Source of the DNA: Candidatus Poribacteria bacterium
Lineage (GTDB): Bacteria; Poribacteria; WGA-4E; B28-G17
Assembly: GCA_003645735.1 (NCBI GenBank)
Contig: QNBQ01000160.1
Span: 1-5,282, forward strand
Length of the DNA: 5,282 nucleotides
Direction of reading: 5' to 3'
The notes beneath the pieces are model-generated. The model worked only from the letters and a program-made list of their open reading frames with translations, ran no database searches and was not told where the DNA came from. Positions 1 through 5,282 of the stretch are shown here, piece by piece (position 1 is the first letter of the stretch; each line of letters starts with the position of its first letter). The translations under genes were made by a program, and so were the position numbers.

Positions 1-239
1 ACCCTTCCCACGACGCTCCAACTGTTGTCTAAGACTATCCCCTCCCCTTCGATCCTCCCGACCAGCCTCCAGGAGGCATCGTAGACGTTTCCATCGGGAT
101 CGACCCTCCCAACCAAGTTCCATGAGCTGTCGAAGACATGTCCGTTTTCATCGACCCTGCCTATCAAATTCCACCCCTCATCATACACCATCCCGTCCGC
201 ATCTATCCTCCCTACGAAGCGCCAGGAGGCGTCGTAGAT
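1..239 (-). repeat. Tandem coding repeat, 51-bp period, at least 4.7 units
   Basis: The units lie at 239-189, 188-138, 137-87, 86-36 and 35-1 (the last cut by the edge). They translate as IYDASWRFVGRIDADGM, VYDEGWNLIGRVDENGH, VFDSSWNLVGRVDPDGN, VYDASWRLVGRIEGEGI and the start of VLDNSWSVVGRV. There are no indels between units. Most differences are at the x positions or in third codon bases, so the protein pattern is conserved better than the DNA. The first and fourth units are closest, both carrying YDASW on nearly identical DNA. Confidence 0.85.
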
Positions 240-248
240 GTTCCCCAT
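1..248 (-). CDS. 17-residue tandem-repeat protein, beta-flower-like (N-terminal part, cut by window edge)
   Basis: Translation from the ATG at 248-246 gives 82 codons before the left edge, with no stop. The protein is almost entirely tandem repeats of exactly 17 residues. Tryptophans fall at residues 9, 26, 43, 60 and 77, in the pattern [IV]-[YFL]-D-x-[SG]-W-x-[LFV]-[VI]-G-R-[VI]-[DE]-x-x-G-x. Alternating hydrophobic residues and a Gly turn in each unit suggest one beta-hairpin per repeat closing into a small toroid. The pattern recalls proteins that databases call 4-fold or 5-fold beta-flower; that match is from memory and is tentative. No signal peptide or membrane segment follows this Met, so a cytoplasmic location is likely. 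The ATG is chosen because a strong SD, GGGAGGT, lies 5 nt upstream; the frame is open farther upstream but has no convincing start. It begins about 90 nt after the clpB terminator and is probably a separate unit. Function is unknown. Confidence 0.72.
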   Translation of the reverse strand, partial: MGNIYDASWRFVGRIDADGMVYDEGWNLIGRVDENGHVFDSSWNLVGRVDPDGNVYDASWRLVGRIEGEGIVLDNSWSVVGR

Positions 249-253
249 GGCCG

Positions 254-260
254 ACCTCCC
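254..260 (-). promoter_or_regulatory. Ribosome binding site of the tandem-repeat gene
   Basis: On the minus strand GGGAGGT is followed by CGGCC and then the ATG at 248. It matches the anti-SD well at a 5-nt spacing and fixes the start. The same bases spell the Gly-Arg codons of a repeat-like unit in the upstream open frame, so the site may derive from a repeat copy. It is also the 3' arm of the inverted repeat at 255-311. Confidence 0.6.
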
Positions 261-311
261 CACCGCCGTGAGGATGATCGCTTCCCAATATTCTATTTTC
301 GGCGGGGGAGG
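255..311 (-). promoter_or_regulatory. SD-masking hairpin in the leader of the tandem-repeat gene
   Basis: On the minus strand the 5' arm CCTCCCCCGCCG (311-300) is complementary to the 3' arm CGGCGGTGGGGAGG (268-255). Six consecutive pairs (300-305 with 268-263) are followed by a bulged U, three C-G pairs, a bulged G and three more pairs. The 3' arm contains nearly all of the SD. The loop is a comparatively AT-rich 31 nt (299-269). There is no U-tract after it, so it is not a terminator. A transcript entering from clpB would carry both arms and hide the SD. One starting within the loop would lack the 5' arm and expose it. The complementarity is seen directly; the regulatory role is inference. 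Confidence 0.42.
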
Positions 312-328
312 GGAGGAGGATAAGCCCC

Positions 329-362
329 GAAAAAGAAAAAGCCCCGCCCGAGGGGGCGGGGC
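329..362 (-). terminator. Rho-independent terminator of clpB
   Basis: A perfect 9-bp stem, GCCCCGCCC (341-349) with GGGCGGGGC (354-362), encloses a GAGG/CCTC tetraloop. On the minus strand it is followed directly by TTTTTCTTTTT. The stem begins 16 nt after the clpB stop codon. In the plus direction there is no T-tract after the stem, so it acts only on minus-strand transcription. Confidence 0.93.
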
Positions 363-378
363 GGCGACGGGATAGCGA

Positions 379-2991
379 TCAGGCGGCCTGGGAGACCGCC
401 TCCTGGGAGGGAACCGTTTCGAAGACGAACTCGCCGTTTATGAAGTCGACCTGGATCGTATCCCCCTCCTTGAACTTCCCCTCGAGCAGCTTCAGGGCGA
501 GCGGGTCGAGCACCATCTTCTGGATCACCCTCCTCAGCGGCCTGGCGCCGTAGACCGGGTCGTATCCCAGCTTCGCGAGCTCCTTCCTGGCCGCCTCCGT
601 CAGAACCAGTTTCATCTTCTTCTCGGCCAGCCTCTCCCTCACGCTCTCAAGCTGCAGCTCGACTATCCCCTCGATGTCCTCCAGCGTCAGCCTGTTGAAG
701 ATGATGATCTCATCGATCCTGTTGAGGAACTCCGGCCTGAAGTGCACCCTCAGCTCGCTCATCACCCTCTCCCTTATCTCCTCCTTGCTCAGGCTCGGGT
801 CCTGTATCCAGTGGGAGCCGAGGTTGGAGGTCATGATGATTATCGTGTTGCGGAAATCGACCGTCCTGCCCTTCCCGTCCGTCAGCCTGCCGTCGTCCAA
901 TATTTGGAGCAGCACGTCCAGAACCTCCGGATGCGCCTTTTCGACCTCGTCGAAGAGCACGACCGAGTAGGGCCTCCTCCTGACGGCCTCCGTCAGCTGA
1001 CCGCCCTCCTCATAACCGACGTATCCGGGCGGGGCGCCGATCAGCCTCGCCACCGAGTGCTTCTCCATGTATTCGGACATGTCTATCCTGACCATCGCGT
1101 TGGGGTCGTCGAAGAGGAACTCGGCCAGGCATTTGGCGAGATGCGTCTTGCCCACGCCCGTAGGCCCCAGGAAGATGAAGGAGCCGATCGGCCTGTTGGG
1201 GTCCTGCAGCCCGGCCCTGGCTCGCCTGACGGCGTTTGAAACCGCCGTCACGGCCTCGTCCTGGCCGATCACCTTCTTCTTGAGCCTCTCCTCCATCTTC
1301 AACAGCTTCTCCTTCTCGCTCTCGAGCAGCCTGGAGACCGGTATGCCCGTCCACTTGGAGACGATCTCCGCTATGTCCTCCTCGGTCACCTCCTCCCTCA
1401 GCATCCTCCTCTCGCCCTGCAGCTGCCCCAGCTTCTCCTCGGCCTCCTTAAGCTCCCTCTCCAGCTGCGGCAGCTCCATGTATCTGATCTGCCCGGCCCT
1501 GTCGTAATCGCCGTTCCGTATCGCCTGCTCCTCCTGGATCTTGAGCGACTCGATCCTCTCCTTCAGGCTTCTGATCTTCTGGATCATCTCCTTCTCGTTC
1601 TGCCAGTGCGCCCTCAGGTGGTCGCTCTGCTCCTTCAGCTGGGCGATCTCCTCCTCGATCTTCCTGAGCCTCTCCTGGGAGGCGGGGTCGCTCTCCTTGC
1701 TCAGCGCCTGTTTTTCTATCTCAAGCTGCATGATCTTCCTGTCGATCTCGTCGATCTCCGTCGGGACGCTGTCGATCTCCATCCTGAGCTTGGCGGCGGC
1801 CTCGTCTATGAGGTCGACGGCCTTATCGGGGAGGTATCTGTCGGCGATGTAGCGGTGCGATAGCACGGCGGCGGCTATCAGGGCCGAGTCCTGTATCCTG
1901 ACGCCGTGGTGAACCTCATACCTCTCCTTCAACCCCCTCAGTATGCTTATCGTCTCCTCGACCGTCGGCTCGTCCACGTATATCGGCTGGAACCTGCGTT
2001 CGAGCGCCGGGTCTTTTTCGATGTGTTTCCTATACTCGTCCAGGGTGGTGGCGCCGATGCACCTCAGCTCGCCCCTGGCGAGGGCCGGCTTGAGCATGTT
2101 GGCCGCGTCAACCGCTCCCTCGGCCGCCCCGGCGCCGACTATCGTGTGCAGCTCGTCTATGAACAGTATGATGGAGCCCTCGGCCTCCTTGATCTCCCTC
2201 AAAACGGCCTTCAACCTGTCCTCGAACTCCCCCCTGTATTTCGTCCCGGCCACCAGGGCGCCCACGTCCAGCGCGATGATCCGCTTGTCCTTCAGGCCCT
2301 CAGGCACATCCCCTGCGACTATCCTCTGGGCCAGCCCCTCGACTATAGCCGTCTTACCGACCCCCGGCTCGCCCACCAGGACGGGGTTGTTCTTCGTCCT
2401 GCGCGAGAGTATCTGCATCATCCTCCTGATCTCCTCGTCCCTGCCGATCACCGGATCCAATTTGCCCTGCCTCGCCTCCTCGGTCAGATCCCTTCCGAAC
2501 TTCTCAAGCGCCCGATATTTGTCCTCCGCGTGGGGATCGGTCACCCTCTGCGAACCCCTTATCTCCTTCAACGCCCTGTAGATGTTCTCCTTGGTGACGC
2601 CGTGCCGGTTCAGAAGCTCGCCGGCGTAGGTGCTTTTGTCCTCCGCGATGGCCACCAGCAGGTGTTCCGTGCTCAGGTATTCGTCCTTCAGCTTCCGGGC
2701 CTCCTGCCAGGCCAGATCGAGGGCTTTCCTCAGCGCGGGCGAAACGTAGAGCTCGACGCCCGCCCCCTGAACCCTCGGCTGCCTCTCCAAGTAATCCCGC
2801 AGCTGGCTCCTTATGAGGTCGAGGTTCGCCCCCAACTTCTGGATGATCGGCGGAACCACCCCGTCCTCCTGCTCCAACAACGCCATGAGAAGGTGCTCGT
2901 TGGTCAGCTCGGGATGGCTGTATCTCTGGGCGATCTCCTGGGCCGCCTGTATCGCGTCCTGCGCCTTTATCGTGAACCTGTCGAACCTCAT
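379..2991 (-). CDS. clpB: ATP-dependent protein disaggregase ClpB (Hsp100/Clp ATPase)
   Basis: ClpB is a hexameric cytoplasmic AAA+ machine that threads aggregated proteins through its pore together with DnaK/DnaJ/GrpE. All parts are present in 870 residues, the usual family length. The Clp N-domain double repeat covers about 1-145. In NBD1 are Walker A GEPGVGKT (207-214), pore loop KYRG (251-254), Walker B ILFIDE (275-280), sensor GATT (313-316) and Arg fingers at ERRF (331-334). The coiled-coil middle domain, which binds DnaK and is diagnostic for ClpB rather than ClpA/C, spans about 405-535 and includes RYMELPQLE. In NBD2 are Walker A GPTGVGKT (609-616), pore loop GYVGY (656-660), Walker B VLFDE (678-682), sensor TSNLGS (721-726), Arg finger in LNRID and sensor-2 GARPLRR (815-821). 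The ATG at 2991 has an SD and the normal N-terminus MRFDRFT. A GTG at codon 150 matches the position of the E. coli internal start. A sigma-54-type promoter lies upstream and a terminator follows. No CIRCE element is visible. Confidence 0.98.
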   Translation of the reverse strand: MRFDRFTIKAQDAIQAAQEIAQRYSHPELTNEHLLMALLEQEDGVVPPIIQKLGANLDLIRSQLRDYLERQPRVQGAGVELYVSPALRKALDLAWQEARKLKDEYLSTEHLLVAIAEDKSTYAGELLNRHGVTKENIYRALKEIRGSQRVTDPHAEDKYRALEKFGRDLTEEARQGKLDPVIGRDEEIRRMMQILSRRTKNNPVLVGEPGVGKTAIVEGLAQRIVAGDVPEGLKDKRIIALDVGALVAGTKYRGEFEDRLKAVLREIKEAEGSIILFIDELHTIVGAGAAEGAVDAANMLKPALARGELRCIGATTLDEYRKHIEKDPALERRFQPIYVDEPTVEETISILRGLKERYEVHHGVRIQDSALIAAAVLSHRYIADRYLPDKAVDLIDEAAAKLRMEIDSVPTEIDEIDRKIMQLEIEKQALSKESDPASQERLRKIEEEIAQLKEQSDHLRAHWQNEKEMIQKIRSLKERIESLKIQEEQAIRNGDYDRAGQIRYMELPQLERELKEAEEKLGQLQGERRMLREEVTEEDIAEIVSKWTGIPVSRLLESEKEKLLKMEERLKKKVIGQDEAVTAVSNAVRRARAGLQDPNRPIGSFIFLGPTGVGKTHLAKCLAEFLFDDPNAMVRIDMSEYMEKHSVARLIGAPPGYVGYEEGGQLTEAVRRRPYSVVLFDEVEKAHPEVLDVLLQILDDGRLTDGKGRTVDFRNTIIIMTSNLGSHWIQDPSLSKEEIRERVMSELRVHFRPEFLNRIDEIIIFNRLTLEDIEGIVELQLESVRERLAEKKMKLVLTEAARKELAKLGYDPVYGARPLRRVIQKMVLDPLALKLLEGKFKEGDTIQVDFINGEFVFETVPSQEAVSQAA
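2542..2544 (-). other. Candidate internal GTG start for an N-domain-less ClpB
   Basis: Codon 150 is GTG (Val in [10 protein letters not shown]). E. coli clpB is known to initiate a short form at GTG codon 149, at the N-domain/NBD1 junction. Here purine-rich GGAGATAAGGGG precedes it: AAGGGG (2560-2555) is 10 nt from the GTG, longer than ideal, while AGAGG abuts the codon. The product would be 721 residues, about 80 kDa. Val may be kept for protein reasons alone, so this is tentative. Confidence 0.3.
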
Positions 2992-2995
2992 CTAT

Positions 2996-3003
2996 ATCAC
3001 CCC
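2996..3003 (-). promoter_or_regulatory. Ribosome binding site of clpB
   Basis: On the minus strand GGGGTGAT precedes ATAG and the ATG at 2991. GGTGAT is an exact match to the 3' half of the full SD sequence (GGAGGTGATC), and the spacing is right for pairing with that part of the anti-SD. It supports the chosen clpB start. Confidence 0.6.
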
Positions 3004-3050
3004 GTTCCGAAGGTTTCAAACGGCTCTCCCATCCGCCGAACAGAGGGGTA

Positions 3051-3065
3051 GCAATACATGTGCCA
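3051..3065 (-). promoter_or_regulatory. Sigma-54 (RpoN) type -24/-12 promoter for clpB
   Basis: On the minus strand the sequence is TGGCACATGTATTGC followed by T. It matches the RpoN consensus TGGCAC-N5-TTGC at all ten core bases, with the required 10 nt between the -24 GG (3064-3063) and the -12 GC (3052-3051); the usual G after TGGCAC is A here. The predicted transcription start is near 3039, leaving a 48-nt leader to the clpB ATG. No convincing sigma-70 pair, sigma-32 promoter or CIRCE operator is visible in this intergenic region. Function would require an RpoN and an enhancer-binding activator elsewhere in the genome. Confidence 0.6.
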
Positions 3066-3126
3066 CTCGCTCTTGAGGCGTGGGAGGGCGCCCGCGCTCG
3101 AAGGGGGATGTCAAAACGGCAGGGTC

Positions 3127-3150
3127 GATGCATCAGAGGGCCATTATGGC
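3127..3150. repeat. Two adjacent short palindromes upstream of the clpB promoter
   Basis: GATGCATC (3127-3134) is an exact 8-bp palindrome. GCCATTATGGC (3140-3150) is a perfect 5-bp inverted repeat around a single T. They lie roughly 88-112 nt upstream of the predicted sigma-54 start, a distance at which activator (enhancer) sites are usually found, and just after the stop of the preceding gene. Both are short, so regulator binding is only a possibility. The spacing does not allow a useful hairpin, and there is no T-tract to make a terminator. Confidence 0.3.
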
Positions 3151-3154
3151 ACGT

Positions 3155-4477
3155 TCAGAGGTTCCAGGAGGCCAGGGGGCAGACGTCGCATCCGCCCGAC
3201 GAGCAGAAGGTTTTGTATACGAAGATAAGGCCCTGCTGTTTGCAGGCCGTGTCGATCTTAACCCCTTTGAGGATCGGCTTGAAGCTTCGGGTTATGCGGT
3301 TTTCCCCGAGCTTAGGGTGGGCGTGGTAGATCTCCGAGACGGCCTCGGAGAGGGAGGAGTTGTCGGTTTCAGCCGCCCAAAGGTAAACGGCGGGCAGGAC
3401 GACGTTGACGACGATATCGGCCGCCCTCCCCTCGCCCAGAAGCGTCGGACAGGGCCTCCCCAACCGCTTGCCGAAATCGAAGCGATCGCGCCAGTAACCC
3501 TTCGTTTCGACCCTGAGCGGCTCCCTCAGCAGGCGGATCGCCTCCCTCAGCTTCAAATCCCCCGAGGAGTAGCGCGAGACAACCTCGAGGAAAGGGAGGA
3601 ACAAGCTTTCCTCCGACCTGGAAAGGATGTCCGCGGCGGCAGCTATCCTCCTGGCGGGCGAGTTTAACGGCCTTATCCCGGCGAACCTCCACTCCTCCCT
3701 CCCCATCCTCTCATCCGACAGCCCCATCCCCTCGACCGCTTCGAGCAGCTCGATCACGTATCCCCTCGTCTCCTCGTCCATCCGGTCGTCGGGATCGGGT
3801 AGCAGGCCCGATCTCCAAAAGAGAACCGCCTCGACCTCCCTAAGCTCCCTCCCCATAAGCTCCTCCGGCTCGACCATCCCGGCCAGCTCCGAAAACGGGC
3901 CTCTGTTGGCCGAATACCCCAGCGCGTCCATCAGCCTCCTGAAAAAAGCCCCCTCAAAACCCGTCCTCTCCGCCATCTCGTCCATGAGGTCGACCTTTTC
4001 GAGCAGCCTCTCCCATCCCAGCTGATCCAGCAGATTCAAGACCCGCTCGGGCTTCTCCCCCGCCTTGGCACAGGGTTTGGCCGACGGAACCCGCATCTCC
4101 TTGAGGATCTCCTCCAGCGGCATCCTCAGCTTGTCGTGAAGCTCGACGGTCGGGATTCTCCCCCCGTCCTCCTTCCTGGTCAGCAGGCTCACCCCGTCGT
4201 CCCACATCACCACGTGCAGGACGACGTTGTTGTAGAGCGGGTCGAGGTGGTGTTCGTGTGAATACCAATCGGAGGCGTTGACGTGCACCTCGACATCTCC
4301 CTTGACCGCCTCGGCCCCTATGAGTATGTGCGCGTTGGCGAAATCGGGCCCGCCCTCCCTCCTCTCCCCCGGGCTAAGGACGGTCACCGGCCTGCCGTCG
4401 GTCGTCCTCAGCTCATCGAAAAGCCTCCTCTCCCAGATCCTTATGACGACCTCCTCATCGATCCGCTCTCCCCTCAT
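3155..4477 (-). CDS. DUF2851 family protein, function unknown
   Basis: This 440-residue protein carries the hallmarks of the bacterial DUF2851 family. The N-terminal part has TTDGRPVTVLSPG (25-37), GGPDFANAHILIG (42-54), GDVEVH (60-65), SDW-x2-H-x-H (69-76) and YNNVVLHVV (82-90). The middle is helical, with LMDALGYSANRGPF (182-195) and WRFAGIRPLNSPARRIA (263-279). The end has four cysteines, C412-x12-C425-x4-C430-x2-C433, within QGLIFVYKTFC and CDVCPL. The family has no established activity that I know of. The D45/E63 placement in beta-rich segments together with a terminal Cys cluster recalls Fe-S-containing PD-(D/E)XK nucleases, but His replaces the usual Lys; this is inference only. The ATG at 4477 is preferred over a TTG at 4516: it has a strong SD, and the family usually starts about 20 residues before the WERRLFD-type segment. 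It overlaps the peptidase gene by 23 nt, implying coupling. No terminator is visible before the clpB promoter. Confidence 0.9.
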   Translation of the reverse strand: MRGERIDEEVVIRIWERRLFDELRTTDGRPVTVLSPGERREGGPDFANAHILIGAEAVKGDVEVHVNASDWYSHEHHLDPLYNNVVLHVVMWDDGVSLLTRKEDGGRIPTVELHDKLRMPLEEILKEMRVPSAKPCAKAGEKPERVLNLLDQLGWERLLEKVDLMDEMAERTGFEGAFFRRLMDALGYSANRGPFSELAGMVEPEELMGRELREVEAVLFWRSGLLPDPDDRMDEETRGYVIELLEAVEGMGLSDERMGREEWRFAGIRPLNSPARRIAAAADILSRSEESLFLPFLEVVSRYSSGDLKLREAIRLLREPLRVETKGYWRDRFDFGKRLGRPCPTLLGEGRAADIVVNVVLPAVYLWAAETDNSSLSEAVSEIYHAHPKLGENRITRSFKPILKGVKIDTACKQQGLIFVYKTFCSSGGCDVCPLASWNL

Positions 4478-5282
4478 CGCCTTCCCCCCAAAGGAAATCC
4501 CTCCACTCGGCCTCAAGCTGGGCGACGCTCACGCCGAAGACCTCCTGAACCGCCCCCTCAAACGGCTTCGAATAACCCCTCCCCCCGTATAGCTCCAGCA
4601 GCTTTTTGATCTTATCCTCGCCGAACCTGGCGCTCAGGAATACCACGGCGCTCAACGCCTCCAGATACGTGACCTCCGGATCCCTCAGCATGATCCCCTG
4701 CCTCTCAAGCTCCCGCCAGCTGTAAAGCCTCCTCCGGCTCAGCTTCCTCCTCACGAACCCCATCAGCTGGGGGGAGGTCGGGTTTCGCGTGGAGAGGTAT
4801 TCGGCCAGGCCCTCGTTGAACCAGACCGGGACGCGTTTCTCCCTCACCTTTTTCCTGAGGAAGATATGGCTCAGCTCGTGGGTTACGACCCGGCGGTTGT
4901 AGTATTGGGCTGCGATGTAGAGCGTCCCGCGGGTCGAGGTGACCGCCCCGCCTATGTCGCGCATCTCGCCCGTCGCCCTGTAGATCGTCCGTTTGTCGGG
5001 AAGCAGAAAGATCCTGTAAGGCGTCCTCAGCTCCAGCCCGAACCACTTCGAGAGCCTCTCGTAGATCCGATCGACCTCCCCGGCGGCCTTGGCCGCGACG
5101 TCCTGATGTTCGGGGGCGAAGTAGATGAGGAAATACTTCGTCCTGCAGGCGTAAAACTCCCTCTTGAACCTCCTGACGGGGCGGGGGAGCAGCTCGACCC
5201 CCTCCGGGAAGGCCGAGGGGTCGATCCCGGGGGCAGATGCGGCGTTGGAGGCGGGGAGAGGCCCTTCGAGCTTCCCGAGATC
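4455..5282 (-). CDS. Peptidase MA-like (gluzincin) metalloprotease, C-terminal part, start beyond window
   Basis: The frame is open from the right edge (codon at 5282-5280) to TGA at 4457-4455, giving 275 residues without a required start. Counting from the edge, residues about 11-30 (rich in Ala, Pro and Ser) look like a linker. The domain opens with KYFLIYFAPEH (49-59) and RIYERLSKWFGLEL (72-85). The zinc site follows: HELSH (135-139, HExxH with catalytic E136) and WFNEGLAEYLS (154-164), with E157 as the likely third ligand. This spacing is typical of peptidase MA-like gluzincins. The rest is helical: ALSAVVFLSARFGEDKIKKL, then the usual ending VFGVSVAQLEAEWRDFL. Related proteins are often exported or membrane-anchored, but any signal peptide would lie outside the window. 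An ATG at 4964 would start inside the domain and lose its first half, so it is not the gene start. Substrate is unknown. The end of the gene holds the start of the DUF2851 gene. Confidence 0.9.
   Translation of the reverse strand, partial: DLGKLEGPLPASNAASAPGIDPSAFPEGVELLPRPVRRFKREFYACRTKYFLIYFAPEHQDVAAKAAGEVDRIYERLSKWFGLELRTPYRIFLLPDKRTIYRATGEMRDIGGAVTSTRGTLYIAAQYYNRRVVTHELSHIFLRKKVREKRVPVWFNEGLAEYLSTRNPTSPQLMGFVRRKLSRRRLYSWRELERQGIMLRDPEVTYLEALSAVVFLSARFGEDKIKKLLELYGGRGYSKPFEGAVQEVFGVSVAQLEAEWRDFLWGEGDEGRADR
4480..4489 (-). promoter_or_regulatory. Ribosome binding site of the DUF2851 gene
   Basis: On the minus strand GGGGGGAAGG is followed by CG and the ATG at 4477. It lies inside the last codons of the peptidase gene, so ribosomes finishing the peptidase pass over it. 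This supports translational coupling and decides the start in favour of 4477 over the upstream TTG at 4516. Confidence 0.6.

Noticed and set aside
290..318. A promoter for the tandem-repeat gene using TAGAAT (295-290) as -10.
   Set aside because: The -10 match is good, but the expected -35 region is a pyrimidine run (CTCCTC) unlike TTGACA, so I do not list it as a feature and only mention it with the hairpin.
138..323. A 61-codon plus-strand frame near the left edge.
   Set aside because: It is the complement of the 17-residue repeat array and the terminator-proximal leader, and its Pro/Gly/Arg-rich sequence resembles no protein.
2992..3020. A TTGAAA-N17-TATAGA sigma-70-like pair directly before clpB.
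   Set aside because: The -10 element overlaps the clpB ATG, so transcription would start inside the coding region and skip the start codon and SD.
2992..3045. A possible RNA thermometer: CTCTGTTC (3045-3038) pairing with GAACGGGG, which includes the start of the clpB SD.
   Set aside because: The pairing needs two G-U wobbles, and most of its 5' arm lies at or upstream of the predicted sigma-54 start (about 3039), so it would not be in that transcript.
1906..3051. A 381-codon open frame on the plus strand, antisense to the 5' half of clpB, and several shorter ones nearby.
   Set aside because: It is opposite a fully conserved clpB. Its translation is low-complexity (rich in Pro, Leu, Arg and Val) with no recognisable domain. 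Long antisense frames are expected where GC-rich codons make antisense stops rare.
3061..3093. A CIRCE-like or other inverted repeat around CCACTCGC...GCGTGGG, and the palindrome GGGCGCCC.
   Set aside because: It does not match TTAGCACTC-N9-GAGTGCTAA, the arms are imperfect, and short GC palindromes are common at this composition.
3086..3114. A perfect TTGACA (3114-3109) upstream of clpB.
   Set aside because: At 16-18 nt spacing the sequence is GC-rich (around GGCGCC), with nothing like a -10 box.
4478..4516. A longer N-terminus for the DUF2851 protein starting at TTG 4516.
   Set aside because: It adds 13 residues from inside the peptidase gene, uses a weak start codon and lacks a clear SD, whereas ATG 4477 has a strong SD and fits the family's usual N-terminus.

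Overview
The window is GC-rich, and every gene I can support reads on the minus strand, so genes run from right to left. The ClpB disaggregase and the DUF2851-family protein indicate a bacterium. Arg codons are dominated by AGG despite the high GC. That codon pattern is common in thermophiles and in several uncultured candidate phyla, but I cannot name a lineage from this sequence.

Layout, right to left in the direction of transcription. (1) 5282-4455: the C-terminal 275 residues of a peptidase-MA-like gluzincin metalloprotease (HELSH plus a downstream NEGLAEY); its start lies beyond the window edge. (2) 4477-3155: a complete DUF2851-family protein whose ATG sits inside the end of the peptidase gene (23-nt overlap), so the two are probably co-transcribed and translationally coupled. 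(3) 3154-2992: a 163-nt intergenic region with a near-perfect sigma-54 (-24/-12) promoter pointing at clpB and two short palindromes farther upstream. (4) 2991-379: full-length clpB, 870 codons, with all catalytic motifs intact. (5) 362-329: a strong intrinsic terminator just after clpB. (6) 311-255: a GC-rich inverted repeat that would bury the ribosome binding site of the next gene in any read-through transcript. (7) 248-1: the start of a tandem-repeat protein with an exact 17-residue period, resembling beta-flower repeat proteins; it runs off the left edge.

Only clpB has a secure cellular role: ATP-driven protein disaggregation with DnaK/DnaJ/GrpE. The metalloprotease/DUF2851 pair looks like an independent two-gene unit. 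The repeat protein is insulated from clpB by the terminator and possibly by the SD-masking hairpin. The main points of interest are the putative sigma-54 control of clpB, the unusual leader of the repeat gene, and the motif layout of the DUF2851 protein. I see no mobile elements, CRISPR arrays, tRNAs or rRNAs.
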